From the NCBI RefSeq assembly GCF_014633365.1, contig NC_068339.1, forward strand, positions 34,543,316-34,607,315: a DNA stretch of 64,000 nt, written 5' to 3'. Under the pieces are notes generated by a model that had not been told where the DNA came from, did not search any database, and was given only the letters and a program-made list of their open reading frames with translations. Positions within the stretch are counted from its first letter, which is position 1; every line of letters starts with the position of its first letter. Source of the stretch: Diospyros lotus (taxonomy: Eukaryota; Streptophyta; Magnoliopsida; Ericales; Ebenaceae). Both the position numbers and the translations under genes were made by a program. Shown piece after piece: positions 12,225 to 24,490 of the stretch.

Positions 12225-13315
12225 ATGGTGAATACAAGAAGGAACAGGTGCGAGAGAGGCAATGGTGAAGAAAGCAACACCAACCTGCACCCAGGAGGTG
12301 GTGTGGGAGGTCAAAGAGATGCATGAGCTAACCTCGGTGAAGGCCGGATTGATAGGATCGAGAGAATCCTAGAAGGCATGGCTGGGCGAATTTTGGAGTT
12401 GCAGCCCGAGCAAAGAAGAGTAGAAGCCTTGGAGAGGTATCTACAACAAAATTCGCCAATGTTTCGAGGAAAACCAGCAGATGACCCCGCAATCAATGAA
12501 TACTGGTTGGACCAAACCGAAAGGATCCTGCAAAGATTGAGAATCTTAAATGAGGACAAGGTCAAGTGTGCAACCTATATGCTGGAAGAGGAGGCAGCCC
12601 AATGGTGGAGGTCTATGCTGCGAGCGATACCTAACCGGACAAGATCTCAAGGGTCGGCAACAGATGTAGAATTGGGGGAGGCACCCTAGATGTCGTGGGA
12701 ATGATTTAAGGAACTGTTCAATGGGAAATTCTTTCCCACTTGCTGGAAGTTGGCTAGAGCTCGAGAGTTTATGAACTTACACCAAGGGCCAAATATGTCT
12801 GTGGCCCAATACGAGGATGAATTTTTGCGGTTAATCAAGTATATGCCGCTGTTTAGGATGGACGATGTGGAGAAGGGACGAAAATTCTTACAAGGCTTGC
12901 GGATCAAATTTTAATAGTTGATGAGCTTGGTCCATATGGAGTCTTATGCAGATATAGTTTTCAAAGCTATGACGACCGAGGAGAATATGACGCGGGTGGC
13001 AGAACTAAAGTCCACAACTGTTCAAACTGGAGGACAATCAAAGAAATCCCACTCGACTATGGGACCTTGGGATGGGAAGATCGTGAAAAGGGGGAAGGTG
13101 TGCTTTAAATGCAAGAAGAGGCACTCGGGAAAGAGGTGCGATGGCCAAAGCATTGTTTATTACACATGTGGATAGCCCGGGCATACTTCCAGAAATTGCT
13201 CAAAGGGAATGGTCCAAGAAGGTAAAGCCATAACAGCAACACCAATGAGCGTGATTTGCTACAATTGCAACCAGCACGGGGACATCTTGAGGAATTGCTC
13301 GAAGAAGAAAGAGTA
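12225..13315 (+). pseudogene. gag of element A (broken)
   Basis: The frame starts MVNTRRNRC at 12225, a common start in this lineage. A capsid region follows (QWWRSMLRA near 12599, FKELFNGKFFP near 12702, QYEDEFLRLIKYMP near 12807). The tail holds three damaged zinc-knuckle motifs: CFKC..H....C near 13100, a second whose first Cys is Tyr and which has a stop inside (near 13161), and CYNCNQHGDILRNC near 13260 with His changed to Asp. In-frame stops include TGA near 12327, TAG 12687, TGA 12702, TAA 12912 and TAG 13170. Gag would coat the element's RNA in cytoplasmic particles; this copy cannot make a full product. Confidence 0.85.
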
Positions 13316-15788
13316 GCAGCTAAAGATTGAAGAAGGAAAGGGGACCAGACAGGGGCGAGTCTATAATTTGACCAAGGAGGACGTAAAGGCTAATCTTGCA
13401 GTTATCCAAGGTACTCTCTTCATTTTGGATACTCATGTGCATCATTGATAGATCCAGGGTCTACTCATTCTTTTATATCGCATGCTTTGGCTAGAAGTTT
13501 GAGAGTAGAAATCGAGTCTATGGGGTGTCTTATGGAGATTTCGACAACTATGGGTAAAAGTATGAAGTCCTCAGAAATCGTAAGGGGATTCGAAATTGGC
13601 CAGAGTAATGTTCGATTCCAGGCTGATCTGATTTTGCTAAAAGTATATGACTTCGACGTAATCTTAGGGATGGACTTCTTGTCTAAGTACGACGCCAATA
13701 TAGACTGTCGTATGAAGATAATGACCATAAGAAAACCCGAGGGATGGTGGGTCAAATTTCTGGGACAAGGCGACCTCGAGATTGGAAAGATGATTTCAGC
13801 AATAAAGGCAGCGAAGTTGCTGAGCCGAGGAGCTTATGGATTCATAGCTTATGCTCAGTTAGAAGAAAGAGAGGTACCGAAGCTCAATGAGGTGTGAGTG
13901 GTACGAGAATATGAGGACGTGTTTTCGGAAGAATTGCCAGGACTACCTCCACCTCAGGAAATCGAGTTCTTAATTGAGTTAGTGCCAGGAACCCAGCCGA
14001 TATCAATTCCTCCATACCAAATGGCTCCGGCAGAGATGAAAGAATTGAAGAGTCAACTACAGGAGTTGACTGATAAGGGGTTCATTAGGCCAAGCACATC
14101 GCCATGGGGCACACCAGTGCTATTTGTAAAGAAGAAAGACGAGAGTCTAAGGATGTGCATTGACTACCGTCAGCTAAATAAGACCACGATAAAGAACAAA
14201 TATCCGTTCCCAAGGATAGACGAGTTGTTTGATCAACTACAGGGAGCGAAGGTGTTCTCGAAGATCTATTTGAGATCCGATTATTATCAGCTAAGAATTA
14301 AACAAGATGATGTTCCGAAGATGGCATTTCGGTTGAGGTATGGCCATTTTGAGTATTTTGTAATGCCATTCGGATTAACCAACGCTCCAGTAGTGCTTAT
14401 GGATCTTATGAATAGGGTGTTCAAGCCCTACCTGGATCGGTTTGTGATCGTCTTCATAGATGATATATTTGTGTATTCTTCAAATGAGAGTGACCATGAG
14501 GAGCACTTGAGGATAGTGCTAGGAACCCTTAGGAAACACCAATTGTATGCCAAGTTCTCGAAGTGCAAGTTCTGGCTATCCCAAGTGGCGTTTCTTGGGC
14601 ATGTGATCTCAGCCAAAGGAATCTCAGTGGATCCAGCCAAGATTGAGGCTATTCGAGGATGGAAGCAGTCGACGTGCGTGATCGAAGTGCGAAGCTTTTT
14701 GGGATTAGCAAGCTACTATCGAAGATTCGTGGAAGGGTTTCCGAAGATAGTTGCACCTATGATGAAGCTCATACGGAATGAGGTCAAGTTCGAATGAACT
14801 GCCAAGTGCGAGGAAAGATTTCAAGACCTTAAGGATAGACTGACCTTGGCACCTATACTGGCAATGCCTAGTGGGCCCGATCGATATGTTGTATACACCG
14901 ATGCCTTGAAGGTTAGTTTGGGCTGTGTCTTGATGCAGCATGGTCGGGTGATTGCATATGGATCACGCCAGTTGAAAAGACACGAAGTGAACTATCCAAC
15001 GCATGACTTAGAGCTGGCAACAGTTGTATATGCTTTGAAGCTATGGAGGCACTACCTATATGGAGAGACATTTGTGGTATTCACAGACCACAAAAGTCTA
15101 AGGTATGTGTTCTCGCAGAAAGAGTTGAACATAAGGCAGGGACGATGGATGGAGTTCCTGAAGGACTACGACTGCACCATCTTGTATCACCCGGGGTGTG
15201 CCAATGTGGTAGCTGATGCTTTGAGTAGGATTGTGCCTACTGTTATGGCCAAGTTGATGGCCCAAGAGTGGCTGTTAATTGAGGCTTTTAACCTAATGAT
15301 GGTGAGTGTAGTGCCGAAGAGATCTTCTATCCTAGTAGCTGGCCTGGCGGTTTGGCTAGATCTGGAGACCGAGATACGCGAGGCTAGTGGAAATGACCGA
15401 CGTATACGTCTATGGGTAGATGAGCAAGGCCAGCCCAAGAGTTCGGATTTTGAGATGCGAAATGGCTTTCTCAAGTTTCGAGGTAGAGTGTACGTGCCAA
15501 ACCTTCGGGAGTTGAGGCAGAAAATTCTGGATAAAGCCCATAGAGCTCAGTATACCATGCACCCAGGAGCCACGAAGATGTATCGAGATCTTCAGGAAAT
15601 CTAATAGTGGCCTGGGATGAAGGCTAGCGTGGCTAGGAGGGTGGCACAATGTGATATATGCCAAAGGGTAAAGATTGAGCACCAGAAACCTGCAGGGTTG
15701 ATTAGGCCTTTGGAAGTTCCCAAGTGGAAATGGGAACATATCACGATGGATTTCGTAACAGGATTTCCAAAGAGTCGAAGGGGCTATG

Positions 15789-17786
15789 TGTTAGTGTAGG
15801 TGCTCTAGACCCAATCAGATTGGGCATGTTGTACACTGACAATTGTAATCATGTTATTATTTGAATAAGGAGTTGTTCAAATTCACAAGAAGTCATTCTA
15901 TTAGTTTCTTGTTATTATTGTAATAATCGAATGAAACTAGATAGAAGTCCATATGATGTATACTGTGATTAATCTATAAAGATGTGAGATGATGCATCAC
16001 AGTTTCTAGACATCATTAAACGTCCCAAGTCGTAGCAATGTCAAGAATGGACATTGATAATTGCGGTAAGACTTGTATGTGCTATGTTTTTGCTATGTGA
16101 TAGCAATGGGGTCTCACACCCATAGGTATGGGGATGCCTAGACAAGTACATAGGTGACTAATGTTGGAGAACGTGTCACTGGACATGACTCGCCATGAGA
16201 ATCCATTTTGGTTATATGTTGATGGTATTCTCATACGAGATGGGTGTAACTAATCCTTGGACCTGAGGTTGTCACGGTCATCTCATAAGAAGACCGGTAT
16301 GCTTTGACATCGTTTCGATGGGCTTAGACAAAGGCTGCATGTGGGCGATCGTTGGGTATATCGTGAGGCTTATGGAGATGGGTGTATAACCAAGATGGAA
16401 CTCGTCTATCCCTTAATAGAGGATGATGTATCTAAGGCACCTTCGGTAGATATTCACTTTAAATCCATGGCCAAGGTGAAAGAGATCAATAAGGAGTTAT
16501 TGATTTACTTTTTAATTAAGTGAAGATATCCGGAAGACCGAAGAAAACTCATGTGATCATTATCAAGCAACACATCGCCATACTTGAGATCACATAAGAT
16601 ACATTGACGAGAGGATCGAATTACACGGTAACCATGCTCGTGAAAGGTTATTTGCGGATTATGAATCCTTTTGAATAATTGGGTAGGCATGATGCCTTGC
16701 TAGAGGCCAATCTTGTCTTATGTGTTTGTACCGACACATTACCAACATATTCGGAAGCCTAAGGAGTCATACGCAATAGGCACGGTCCCTGGCTTAAACC
16801 AGGAGAGTGGACGTATGGTTAAGTGGGACACTTCGGTAAGAAGTTATGCCGTCATAGGTTCTCACGGAAAAAGAACAAATATACGTAATGACATCGATAT
16901 GACGAGGAGTCGTCATAATGGAAAGAGTTTCCTAAAATGGCAATTGATTAAATTAGGAAAGAGTTTCTAATTTAATAATTTTCTATTTGTTGGAGTGGCA
17001 AATAGAAAATAAAATATTTTTGGGCTTAAGTTAATATTTGGACTAAATTAGATTTGGGCCAAATATTAAATTAAATATTATATTTGGACTAAATTGGATT
17101 TAGGCCAAATATTAAAATAAATATTATATTTGGACTAAATTAGATTTGGGTCAAATATTAAATATTATATTTGGACCAAATTAGATTTGGGCTAAATATT
17201 AAATATTATATTTGGGCTTGAATTAGATTTGGGCCAAAATATTTTATTTAAACCTATAAAAGGATTTGGGCCATTTAATTATATTTCTAGTTGGACTAGA
17301 ATAAGCCCACTTAATATTCTAATTAAATTAGAATTAATGGGCTAGCCCAATCCATTAGGGTTTTAGAAACCCTAGGATATTTCATTATAAATATCCTTTT
17401 ATAGGTTGCCCATGATCGAAGTGATTTTTGGTGTCGTTTTTCAAGAGTTGAAAAACGTATTGCCATTCACTCTTCCCGTTTCTTTTTGGCATCAATTTGA
17501 AACGTGGGCGTTCTTTTACCTTCTATACACAAGCCGCGCAAAGGAGAAGAAGCTAGCACTCCTATTCCGCTCTCCTTGCCAACGAACGCGTGCCGCGTAT
17601 CACGAGTTAGAGGCCGGACTCTTGGACGGCTCGAATCCGCGAACGACTCGATAATCTAAAGGTTAGATTTATTTATTTGTTTGTGAATGATTTAATTTCG
17701 ACGTTGATCCAATCGCCGGGATCGGGGTAAGGTTCAAAAATTTTGAACTACGCTGCTTGCCCCGTAGCGATCTTGCTTTACTTTCA
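15789..17786. mobile_element. Solo LTR (1,998 bp) inside the integrase of element A
   Basis: It begins TGTTAGTGTAGG, ends CTTTACTTTCA (the TG...CA of LTRs) and is flanked by an exact 5-bp duplication CTATG (15784-15788, 17787-17791). There is no coding region. The right part has a possible plus-strand TATA (TATAAATATCC near 17388) and a CGGGATCGGGGTAAGG tail resembling LTR ends, so plus orientation is likely. It holds a tandem array at 17035-17240. Superfamily is not certain from an LTR alone; a Copia origin is possible. Confidence 0.85.
17035..17240 (+). repeat. Tandem repeats around ATATTTGGACTAAATTAGATT
   Basis: About four to five imperfect units of roughly 45-65 bp, each containing a version of ATATTTGGACTAAATTAGA followed by TTTGGGCCAAATATTA, lie inside the solo LTR. 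Unit lengths vary through short TTAAATATTA indels. Confidence 0.8.
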
Positions 17787-18908
17787 CTATGATGCCATTT
17801 GGGTGGTGGTAGACAGGTTGACAAAGTCAGCACATTTCCTACCTACGATGATGGATCAACCGGTACGAAAATTTACAGAGTAGTACGTAAAGGAAATAGT
17901 AAGACTCCATGGTGCACCGGTAAGTATAGTTTCAGATTGGGACCCGAGGTTCACCTCAAGGTTTTGGGAGAGTTAGCAGGAATGTATGGGGACCTAGCTG
18001 AAATTGAGTATGGCTTATCACCCCTAGACTGACAGGCAATCAGAGAGGACAATTCAAACGCTTGAAGATATGTTGAGATCCTGTGCCCTTAATTTTGGAG
18101 GAAATTGGGAGGAGCATCTATCATTGGTAGAATTCGTGTACAACAATAGTTACCACAGCAGCATCGGGATGGCTCCTTATAAAGCTTTGTATGGAAGAAA
18201 GTGTTGGTCGCCTATCTGTTGGACCGAAGTAGGGGAACGACAAATGTTGGGGGCCGAGCTTGTGCAACAGACTACCGATAAGATTCGAATAATCCAAGAG
18301 GGAATTTGAGCTGCGCAAAGCCTACAAAAAATCCTATGCTAATCAAAGAAGAAGGGATCTAGAGTTCGAGGTGGGAGATCTGGTGTATCTCAAAGTGTCA
18401 CCCCAGCATTTGGTGACACATGGAAGTGGTAAAGGAAAGTTGAAACCAAGGTATATAGGACTATATCCAATTGTGGAAAGAGTCGGACCTTTAGCCTATC
18501 GATTGGAGCTTCCGCTTAGCTTGCTCGGGATTCATAATGTGTTCCACGTCTCCCAACTTCGAAGACATGTGCCAGATCCAACCCTCGGAGTTCGGGTGGA
18601 GATAATTGAGCTAAGGAATGACTTGACCTACCCAAAATCACCTGAAGCAATTTTAGATCGCCGGACTCAAGTGTTGCGAAATAAAGAGATCCCGTTAGTG
18701 AAGGTTCAGTGGGGAAAGCACTCAGATGACGAGGCAATGTGGGAACTTGAGGAAACAATTAGGAAGAAATATCTTCATTTATTCGAGGAAATGGAAATAG
18801 AGTAGAAAATTTTTATATTTTCTTCCAAAAATTGTATTCTAGAATGCAATAATTATTTAACCTTCGATAATTTCGAGTATGTTTCAAATTTCGAGGATGA
18901 AATTCTTT

Positions 18909-18923
18909 TAAGGGGGGGGAGAA
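18909..18923 (+). other. Polypurine tract of element A
   Basis: TAAGGGGGGGGAGAA precedes the 3' LTR, after TTTCGAGGATGAAATTC, a phrase shared with element C (32608-32625) and, inverted, element D (24124-24140). It would prime plus-strand synthesis. Confidence 0.8.
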
Positions 18924-21900
18924 TATAATACCCCATATTTTTATGAAGATGCCACATATTTTAAGTGAGTTTAAAATACTAAAAAATATGTTTGAAATGG
19001 AAACAAGTGATTGAATCGATCGCAAGGAGTGCCCTGGAGCTTAGATACCTATGGACAAAAGTATATCTTTGACGAGTGTCTCGAGGCGAGATTTATGACG
19101 CTGAAATAAATCAAATCAGAGACAGTTTTTCTGTTAAGCTAAGTTATAGCCTAAAAAGGCCGAATGATGGTAAGGGCTTTCCAAAAATTGTACATATCAA
19201 GTAATTTTGAGTTATCAATTTTGAGATTTTAGGTATCTCGATAAATTTGATGTTTGAGGGTGTAATTGTAATTAGAGAATTATCCAAATGAAATAAGGAT
19301 GGAATTATAAGCTCATGTGGTAAATATTAAAGTTGAGAACTTGAAATAAGAGCCAAAATGTCGTTTGGAAGAAGTTTATGATTTTAGCTTGGATTTCAAA
19401 ATTTAAATTCATTCTAGCTTTGGATTTGAAAAGCCATTCAATTATAGGTTTGAGTCTTTGGAGTCCATGGCTAAGATTGTGACAAGTGACATAATATGAT
19501 TGGTTCAAATAATCTATAAATAGGCACTATGAGTTGTTCTCAAACCATTCAAGAGAGTTTTGAGGAGTGAGGCACTCTAGGTGGAGGAGCTTGCTCTAGA
19601 GAGAGGGAGGAAGTTCTGCAAGAAGGCGGGAAGAAAGCAGCGGAGAACGAGCCTCATCAGAGTTACGGGTCTTCACAGGAATTTGCAAAAATAAGTCAAA
19701 AAAAAAGTGAGGTAAGTCTATTTTTCTTGATAATCCTGTAGAGGGGGAAAAGAGGGTCGCGTAGGTTCAAACGGGGGTTAAATCAGAGTTAAAATGAGGA
19801 AGTTATGGCCAAAATATGAAAAAGGGACGAAGTTGTCCGAAATCTACTGTGCAGCGAGTGAGTTACACTCGCCGGAAGTGGCTACGCGTGAAGGCGCGTG
19901 GCCAACATTCTCGGGGAGCGTACGGGCGTGTGAGACATCATTTTTCCATGAAATTTTCCATTTATGCCCCTAGTTTAATTTCCCTGAATCCTATATAAAA
20001 ATATTTGAGGTTAAGTTTACTAAAATGTGTGTTTTTGTAGAAACCTAGCCCGTTTGCAGTGAAACCATACCGTCCAAGAGATAAACCAACAAGGTGAGAC
20101 TCCTATACTTCAAATCCTATTTTTTATTCTCTTATGAGAGACTTCTATTACATGAGACATGTTTCATGAAATTCTTATACATAAACTCTTGTTATTCTCT
20201 TACATGAAATCATGTTGCATATATGAAATGTATTTTTCTAAAAATTATATGCTATTAGCTTTTTGACTGTTGCATTTATAAAATTCGTGTGGCCATACTG
20301 TTGTACCTATTTGTTGTTGGCTGAGGGCAAAAGTCGGATATCTCTAGAGAGGCACTATGCGTGTGCCATCGAGAAAGCTCTCGTGGGGAAGACCGTGAGC
20401 CTAAGGGACAACGGATGTGGTGCTTGCATGAGTTCTGTGAGGTTAGGCCGAGGTGACATGGTTAGGAACCTCCTGTAACACCCCACTCCAACTGAGGGGC
20501 GTTATAAATGCGAAATACATCATCATGAATTTCGGGGATATATTTTTTTCACAAACACAGCGTCTATACATGAATAATACACCAGGTAAGTTCCCAGGGA
20601 AGAAAGGTGGGTCACAAACGGACACACTTAAATACCAAGTCTTTTCTTAGCCAGAACTTTCCTAGACATGCACATCCATTACAAAACACTTAAATCTGTA
20701 ATTTCCCCGACAATTCCGATTACCTTCTCAGCATATCAAACTTAAAGACATAAAGCTAAGACAGGTAATATCATTATTAAACAAATGCGGAAGCTAGATC
20801 GAAACCTGATGTGATACATAACCGAAACCATTTTATACATAACATCAAAACTGTATCATCGTCTAACATGACATTATCAAAAGGAAATACATATAATCTG
20901 AAACATATACTATGATCCACCTACAAGTTGCCGTCAGTTCTCAGCAATCCCTTTTCCTTTAGAGCAGCTACTACCACTTGGAACGTTAGAATATTCCAGA
21001 GACAAAAGTCCAACATAAGATGATGAATCATCTAAGTGAGAGTTCAAAACGTTTTCATGAATGTATGCAAGATATGAAACAATATAATATCATGACAAAA
21101 CCCGACCCAAGAGAATCCCACACAGCACTTAACCCTAACCGGGGAAAATGCAATCTCTCTAAAGGCAACACAACCATATAGACACATTGGCAAAACATAG
21201 TCCTAGCTTAAGAGAGAGCAACGTCAATGCATGAACCCGGGAACCACCCCATCATCATTACGTTCCCACTCAGAAGCTTACGGAGCACTGTCAATATCAA
21301 TCCTGGCCAAATGATGATCAACACTATCCACGTCCACCTTGGAAACAATACTACCGCGCAAGACATCTGGGGTGGTGTCCACTCCCAGCCCTCTCTTGCC
21401 GGTCCGAGGTGGTGTACACTCTCAGCCCCGCCACTTGTCGACTCGCAAGGGTGGTGTCCACTCTCAGCCCCCGTCACAAGTGGGTATTTTCCCTTGGCAC
21501 GCTTCCCTAGTGCTATCACTCAAGTGCCGTATCACAGTTTGACATCCCAATCCCAACCCACAAAAAGACACGCCAATGCCACATACCATGATTCAATGCA
21601 TCATATGAAACAACATTTCATGTACATAATTTATTACAAAATTTAATGCACATGCTTAAACCATTTCGGGACAAATTCCTACGCAACAAAACATTTGCAT
21701 GGACCAAATCAATTTTATAAGAAGAGAACAACATGAACAAATGAATTTTTGGGGTTAGAACTACTCGCCATTGACAAAATCCAAAGTACCTTGAAAAGTG
21801 CGAAATGTCTTAATTTGCATGCCCGACCTCATTTTTCGTGCCAACCTCAAAAGTTGCACCAACACTCGACCCAATGCCTCAAAGTACCCTAAACATCATT

Positions 21901-24082
21901 TAAATATCATAAATCTGATTTTTCTCCCAATTTCTTTATTTTCTCCCATTTTCCTCTCTAAAAATTTCAAATAAATAGCTATCAAACTATTTTCTCCAAT
22001 CTTTCTTCACAAAAAATCGTAATAAGCTATAAACATCAAAATAAAAATACTGGACTTACCTGGATGGTTCGTTCTCACGCAAAACAAGGCTCTTGGGTGC
22101 TAAAATCGAGACAACAGAAGCTCCTAATCCCAAACTAATTGCACAGGTACCTAGATAATAATTTTCTAGGATTTTAGGAAAATTTTCCAGCCAGCCACGC
22201 GCCCACACGCGCCGAGAGTGGGAGAGCTCATGAAGTCCGGCACGTGTACCTCACGTGCCGGTCGTCTTCTCCGGCGCCGTTAGCCGGCGATTCTGGTTTT
22301 CTCCACCTCGTGAATCCTTACCTCAAGTCAATCACGATGGTGCCGAGTATAGCTTGAAAGGATGGCCGAAAGGCCCTCAACCGGAGGCTCGAAGCCTCGG
22401 CTAGGTGGACCGCCTAGGTTTCTGGCGAGCTTCGGTTTCTCCTTCAAATCGACACCAAAATGCTTGAAATTCTCCAGAAATGATGTTTAAGCCATGGGCA
22501 ACAAAAGCCCCTTAATCTTGGCTCTCAATTCGTTCAAAAAGTGGGTCGATTTCAAGCTTCAATGTTCTGAAATTTTGACCACTTCAAGCTTCTATTTATA
22601 GGCGAATCCGAAGCTTCAACCGCCCTTGGCCACTCAATCCAAGCCCTTAGGCATTTAGCCCTGCCCCATATCGACCTAAATGCTTTATCCCTCAACCAAA
22701 AACATGATTTACAGAGCCTCGACCAAGCGACCAACTTTCTGGTTGGCTTTTGCTAGAAATTCAACCATGCCAGAGGCTGTTTATCGGCCCAAACTTGATC
22801 CCCAAGCTCCCTTGACCAACCCTCGTGCATCCCCCATGCCTAAAATGGCCGATCGGCGACCGTCCGTACGCTGGTCGGCTTCCATGGCTACCATTTTGCT
22901 TATTTGGACTTTGGCCCCTTTGAATTTGGTATTCTCACTTTGGCCATTTTCCACTTAGCCCCTCAACTTTTGATAACTTCTATTGAGTCCCTTAAGTTCC
23001 AATATTTCCATTTCTCCCTTGAAACTTTAAGAAAAATTCCATTTTGACCCTTCGGGCAACTTTGAAAAATTACACTTAAGCCCGAATTTTTGTTTCAGCC
23101 CCAAATCCATCCATTTCTTGCAAAACTCATTGAAGGGTTGTTCTACTTGATGAATCGAAGATTCCCTTGACTTCTGTTTTCATTTCGGGAGTCTCCTACG
23201 ACTATTCGGTTTTATAGCCTAGTCCATATCTGTATTTTTGCTGTACCGAAAACTATTTCCGATTCAAAATCTTTCGATGCCATAAATCATATCTCGAAGT
23301 GCTTAACAAAGGCATATCATTTTCTTTAGGCATCTCGGCTCCAGGGTACTCCCGGTAGTCGATTCGGTCAATTTATCGAGCTATTCTAATACCTATTTTC
23401 CTCAAAATTTGATTTTTCTAATAAAATACTATTTATCAAATAACCCAACATTTTTGGGTATTACACATCCTGTGAGGCGTTATGCATGCGCCATTGAGAA
23501 AGCTCTCGTTGGAGGAGGCTGACATGTTCACGAGGCACTTCGGAGTAGTTCTCGTTATTTTACTCATACATTTTATACATGATCATGCATTGATATAAAC
23601 TGTTTTGGAGTTTCTCACTAGAAGATTCATCTTCTAATTGGACTATGTCCCTGGAATATTCAAACGTTCCAGGTTCGATAAGCAGCACAAAGGGAAAGGA
23701 GGAAGCGAAAGAATAAGCTTAATTTATTTTCTGTAGCATGTTTAGAATATCTTTATTTATGTGTGAACCTATGTTTAAGGAGTTCAATTATCACTTACGA
23801 GAGATGATGTCCTTGTAATACATTTTTTAGATGTCTTAAACGATTTTATTTATGATAAATAAAGCATTATGGTTGTAAATCATATCAGGTTTGATCTAGC
23901 TTCTACATTTGAAATTTTAACGCATGTCTTAGCTATTCGATTATTGGGTTTGTTAAGCTAAGAATGTGACAATTAGGGTTTCGGGGATATTGTGTGATGT
24001 ATGGCAACTATTGTGATATGAAAAAATTTTATATTCCCAAAATCCTAAGTTATAACACGCTCAAAAAATTTGGGGTGTTACA
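18924..24082 (+). repeat. 3' LTR of element A, interrupted
   Basis: It matches the 5' LTR from TATAATACCCC to GGGTGTTACA. A 2,992-bp solo LTR (20474-23465) splits it; without that it is 2,167 bp, against 2,163 bp for the 5' LTR. Its TATA box is at 19515-19522. Confidence 0.92.
20474..23465 (-). mobile_element. Solo LTR (2,992 bp), minus strand, inside the 3' LTR of element A
   Basis: Ends are TGTAACACCCC and GGGTATTACA. Flanks are CCTCC (20469-20473) and CATCC (23466-23470), a 5-bp duplication with one change. Orientation is taken from a minus-strand TATA (CTATTTATAG near 22592) and from similarity of its right end, read in reverse, to other LTR starts in the window. It is the same family as 43191-46006: both share blocks such as 'gatgatgaatcatctaagtgagagttcaaaa'. 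No coding capacity. It contains a short repeated phrase GGTGGTGT(C/A)CACTC near 21371-21465. Confidence 0.88.
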
Positions 24083-24490
24083 TCCTAGAACCACTAACAA
24101 GTCGTTATAGTTTCTTCCCCCTTCAAAGAATTTGATCCCCCAAATTCAAACCTGGTCATACACACAACTGGGAAAGAGATGCCTCATCTCAACTCAACTC
24201 CTGGGTAGCAACGTCCAAATGGGGACGTTGCCACCAAATCAATACATACGGAATCAACTGACTCCTCAATACATTTCATCCTAAAATGCTCAATGGCGTT
24301 TCCCCATATGATACCTCGGCCTTGACCTCTATAGTCTAATAGTCGACCATATGCTAAGGACCTAGCACAAACTTACTTAACATTAATACATGCAACACTT
24401 CATGCACACTTGCCAAACCAGGCTAACTCATACGCCCAAGATCCAATTCACTCTAAAAAAATCAAAAAATCAATGTAGCGGGGACTAAAT

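Larger units (their letters stand above)
13445..18805 (+). pseudogene. pol of element A: protease, RT, RNase H, integrase, chromodomain (broken)
   Basis: Protease: IDPGSTHSFIS (13445), with Pro where active enzymes have Ser or Thr in D-S/T-G, and VILGMDFLSKY. Reverse transcriptase: 13898-14797, with [11 protein letters not shown] and the catalytic [10 protein letters not shown] (near 14450). RNase H: YTDALK (14897), [19 protein letters not shown], ending NVVADALSR (15230). Integrase: zinc-finger His/His/Cys/Cys at about 15538-15660, first Asp in MDFVTGFP (15748), then a 1,998-bp solo LTR, then DRLTKSAHFLP (17811), SDWDPRFT (17935) and the [12 protein letters not shown]lu region (18040). Chromodomain-type tail: KVQWGKHSDDEAMWELE, ending at 18805. 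The frame is continuous from protease to the insertion apart from stops such as TGA at 14795. It resumes in the frame expected once the insert plus one target copy (2,003 bp) is removed. Inactive. Confidence 0.9.
9881..24082 (+). mobile_element. Ty3/gypsy chromovirus, Tekay-like (element A), two nested insertions
   Basis: It has LTRs of about 2.16 kb (9881-12043; 18924-24082 minus a 2,992-bp insertion), a tRNA-Met-type primer site, gag, pol in the order protease, reverse transcriptase, RNase H, integrase, a C-terminal chromodomain and a polypurine tract. An exact 5-bp duplication TCCTA flanks it (9876-9880, 24083-24087). The long LTRs and the chromodomain fit the Tekay/Del chromoviruses, which tend to insert in heterochromatin. 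Many stop codons and frame breaks show it is inactive. The two LTRs differ visibly every ten to twenty bases where I aligned them, so it is not young. Two solo LTRs landed in it later. Confidence 0.93.
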
